A stretch of DNA of 7,730 nt from CAYNNP01 sp964398215 (GTDB lineage: Bacteria; Planctomycetota; Planctomycetia; Pirellulales; Pirellulaceae), in NCBI GenBank assembly GCA_964398215.1, contig CAYNNP010000280.1:1-7730 (forward strand), read 5' to 3'. Numbering within the stretch: the stretch's first letter is position 1; every line of letters starts with the position of its first letter. The notes under the pieces were generated by a model. The model saw nothing but the letters and a program-made list of their open reading frames with translations, was not told the origin of the DNA and did no database searches. The position numbers were made by a program, and so were the translations under genes. Shown piece after piece: positions 7,020 to 7,730 of the stretch.

Positions 7020-7038
7020 CCCGATCGTAAAAACCACA

Positions 7039-7422
7039 TTAGGCGACGTTGTGCCGCGAGCGACGTTCCAATTGGTTGGCCTCGAAGCGGTCGTCAAACT
7101 CAGATGATGATGCATCGGCCCATTCACCATGGAAGTGCGACAATCGCGCGCCACAAGCGTTGCATTTGTAGAAGGTTGGGCTTGGCGGATTGGATTTCGT
7201 GGCCCAACACATTACAAGTTTGCGTTTGTCGCAGGTCGGACACCGGGAAAACACCCATAGCGGCGACGCCAGCCACATCAGCGTCCAGAATGGAAGCAGC
7301 GGGATCGTCAGCAGCAGCGTGCCGATGGCAGAAAAGCGCGAACGTGATTCGGAGAGAAATTTCAGCCCAACAACGATTACCACGAGAACGAGCGTAAACG
7401 GTATTAGCAGAAGCCACCACAT
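7039..7422 (-). CDS. Small membrane protein with zinc-ribbon-like C-terminal domain
   Basis: This 127-residue protein of unknown function begins MWWLLLIPF. Its hydrophobic segments lie at about 3-23 and 33-58, joined by a short basic loop (SESRSRFS). After the second helix comes a four-cysteine pattern, C61-P-T-C64 and C87-N-A-C90, spaced like a zinc ribbon, then an acidic and then basic polar tail ending at 127. The cysteine pairs are 22 residues apart, within the usual ribbon range. The basic loop suggests it faces the cytoplasm, which would place the ribbon outside; however, residues after C64 are also basic (KRK), so the topology is ambiguous. ATG 7422 is the only start that keeps the first helix complete; no ribosome-binding site is visible upstream. 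Two helices plus intact cysteine pairs support this frame over the rightward frames crossing it. Confidence 0.72.
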   Translation of the reverse strand: MWWLLLIPFTLVLVVIVVGLKFLSESRSRFSAIGTLLLTIPLLPFWTLMWLASPLWVFSRCPTCDKRKLVMCWATKSNPPSPTFYKCNACGARLSHFHGEWADASSSEFDDRFEANQLERRSRHNVA

Positions 7423-7730
7423 ACGATTGATTGATTCGCCTAACGGAAGGTTGTTACACCACCGCCCTGAACGAAGCGAACGATGCCTGAACTACGGGAG
7501 ATTGTACCAATGCCAGATCACGCGACCAACCAAGGAAGGTGTGCCGACAGGGCAAATCAGTTTTTCAAGGTAGGCAACATAGTAGCTCGGCTGTTCCAGC
7601 CGAGACCTGCCGATTTCTCGGCTCGGAGAGCCGAGCTACTTTAAGCAGTTTGAAAAACTGCTTTGCCCTGGGTGCGCCGAAGGCCTAGCGTAAAAACCAT
7701 GACACTGTTGATGCCGTTGTTATTTTGACG
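7423..7730. other. Gene-free right edge
   Basis: This stretch is upstream of the leftward zinc-ribbon gene. Positions 7424-7435 contain three tandem gatt units, within about 15 bases of the start codon. Positions 7436-7537 show nothing I can name. From 7538 on there is the flanked nested palindrome described separately, and 7681-7730 shows nothing recognisable. A rightward frame at 7190-7573 runs into this region but looks like a shadow. Confidence 0.5.
7538..7680. repeat. Nested inverted-repeat element bracketed by 10-bp direct repeats
   Basis: The outer arms 7548-7568 and 7650-7670 are inverted copies matching at 20 of 21 positions. The inner arms 7582-7604 and 7617-7639 match at 20 of 23. 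Immediately outside the outer arms, ggtgtgccga (7538-7547) and ggtgcgccga (7671-7680) are direct repeats identical at 9 of 10 positions and exactly abut the arms. This is the layout of a 123-bp insertion with a target-site duplication. The right side also folds locally, with a perfect 9-bp stem at 7643-7651 and 7655-7663 around a gaa loop. No transposase is present, so any movement would depend on one supplied elsewhere. The gtagctcggct...agccgag palindrome is of a type I recall from planctomycete spacers. Confidence 0.75.

Larger units (their letters stand above)
6505..7038. other. Gene-poor spacer rich in palindromes
   Basis: These 534 bases separate the two leftward genes. They hold a nested inverted repeat (6598-6658), a strong GGCAGGAA hairpin (6725-6790) with flanking direct repeats, and a terminator-like stem (6997-7019). 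Rightward (6680-6988) and leftward (6514-6738) open frames exist, but both run into or through the palindrome, show no recognisable domain, and lack good starts. The promoter of the NPYESP gene should lie toward the left end, but I cannot identify it with confidence. Confidence 0.55.

Noticed and set aside
7190..7573. Rightward 127-residue frame opposite the zinc-ribbon gene
   Set aside because: The leftward frame has two membrane helices and paired CxxC motifs; this one has neither and ends inside the right-hand repeat.
1..7730. CRISPR array, tRNA, rRNA, riboswitch or insertion-sequence transposase
   Set aside because: I saw no regularly spaced direct repeats, cloverleaf, conserved rRNA stretch or transposase motif; the repeats present are inverted, not spaced direct repeats.

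Overview
The window looks like chromosomal DNA of a planctomycete, probably Pirellulaceae (Rhodopirellula-like). This is inference from three things: mid-range G+C by eye, a small membrane protein carrying the NPYESP motif that I associate with planctomycete small membrane proteins, and intergenic spacers full of long nested inverted repeats of a style familiar from those genomes. None of the five genes has a convincing Shine-Dalgarno sequence, which also fits. No rRNA, tRNA, transposase or CRISPR array was recognised.

Layout. Positions 1-462 hold a 315-bp nested inverted-repeat element (40-354) and a short leader. Three genes then run rightward: a flavin-dependent halogenase-like FAD enzyme (463-1704), an exported zinc metallopeptidase-like protein with a C-terminal LecA/PA-IL-like lectin domain (1816-3681), and an AAA+ ATPase with a long unrecognised N-terminal region (3894-5636). 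The spacer 5637-6075 contains a second nested palindromic element and a smaller hairpin. The right third is sparse. It has two small leftward membrane-protein genes: a two-helix NPYESP protein (6076-6504) and a two-helix protein with a CxxC...CxxC zinc-ribbon-like tail (7039-7422). These are separated and flanked by spacers carrying further palindromes (6598-6658, 6725-6790, 7548-7670).

The three rightward genes share a strand but are 111 and 212 bases apart, without tight coupling or obvious pathway logic, so I do not call an operon. The halogenase-like gene has no flavin reductase partner here, and the ATPase has no protease or substrate partner beside it.

The most notable points are the peptidase-lectin fusion, the halogenase-like enzyme with an intact W-x-W-x-I-P motif, the ATPase with an unassigned N-terminal half, and a set of nested-palindrome elements. 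Two of these elements (7548-7670 and about 6722-6801) are bracketed by near-perfect 10-11 bp direct repeats that resemble target-site duplications, suggesting small non-autonomous mobile elements.
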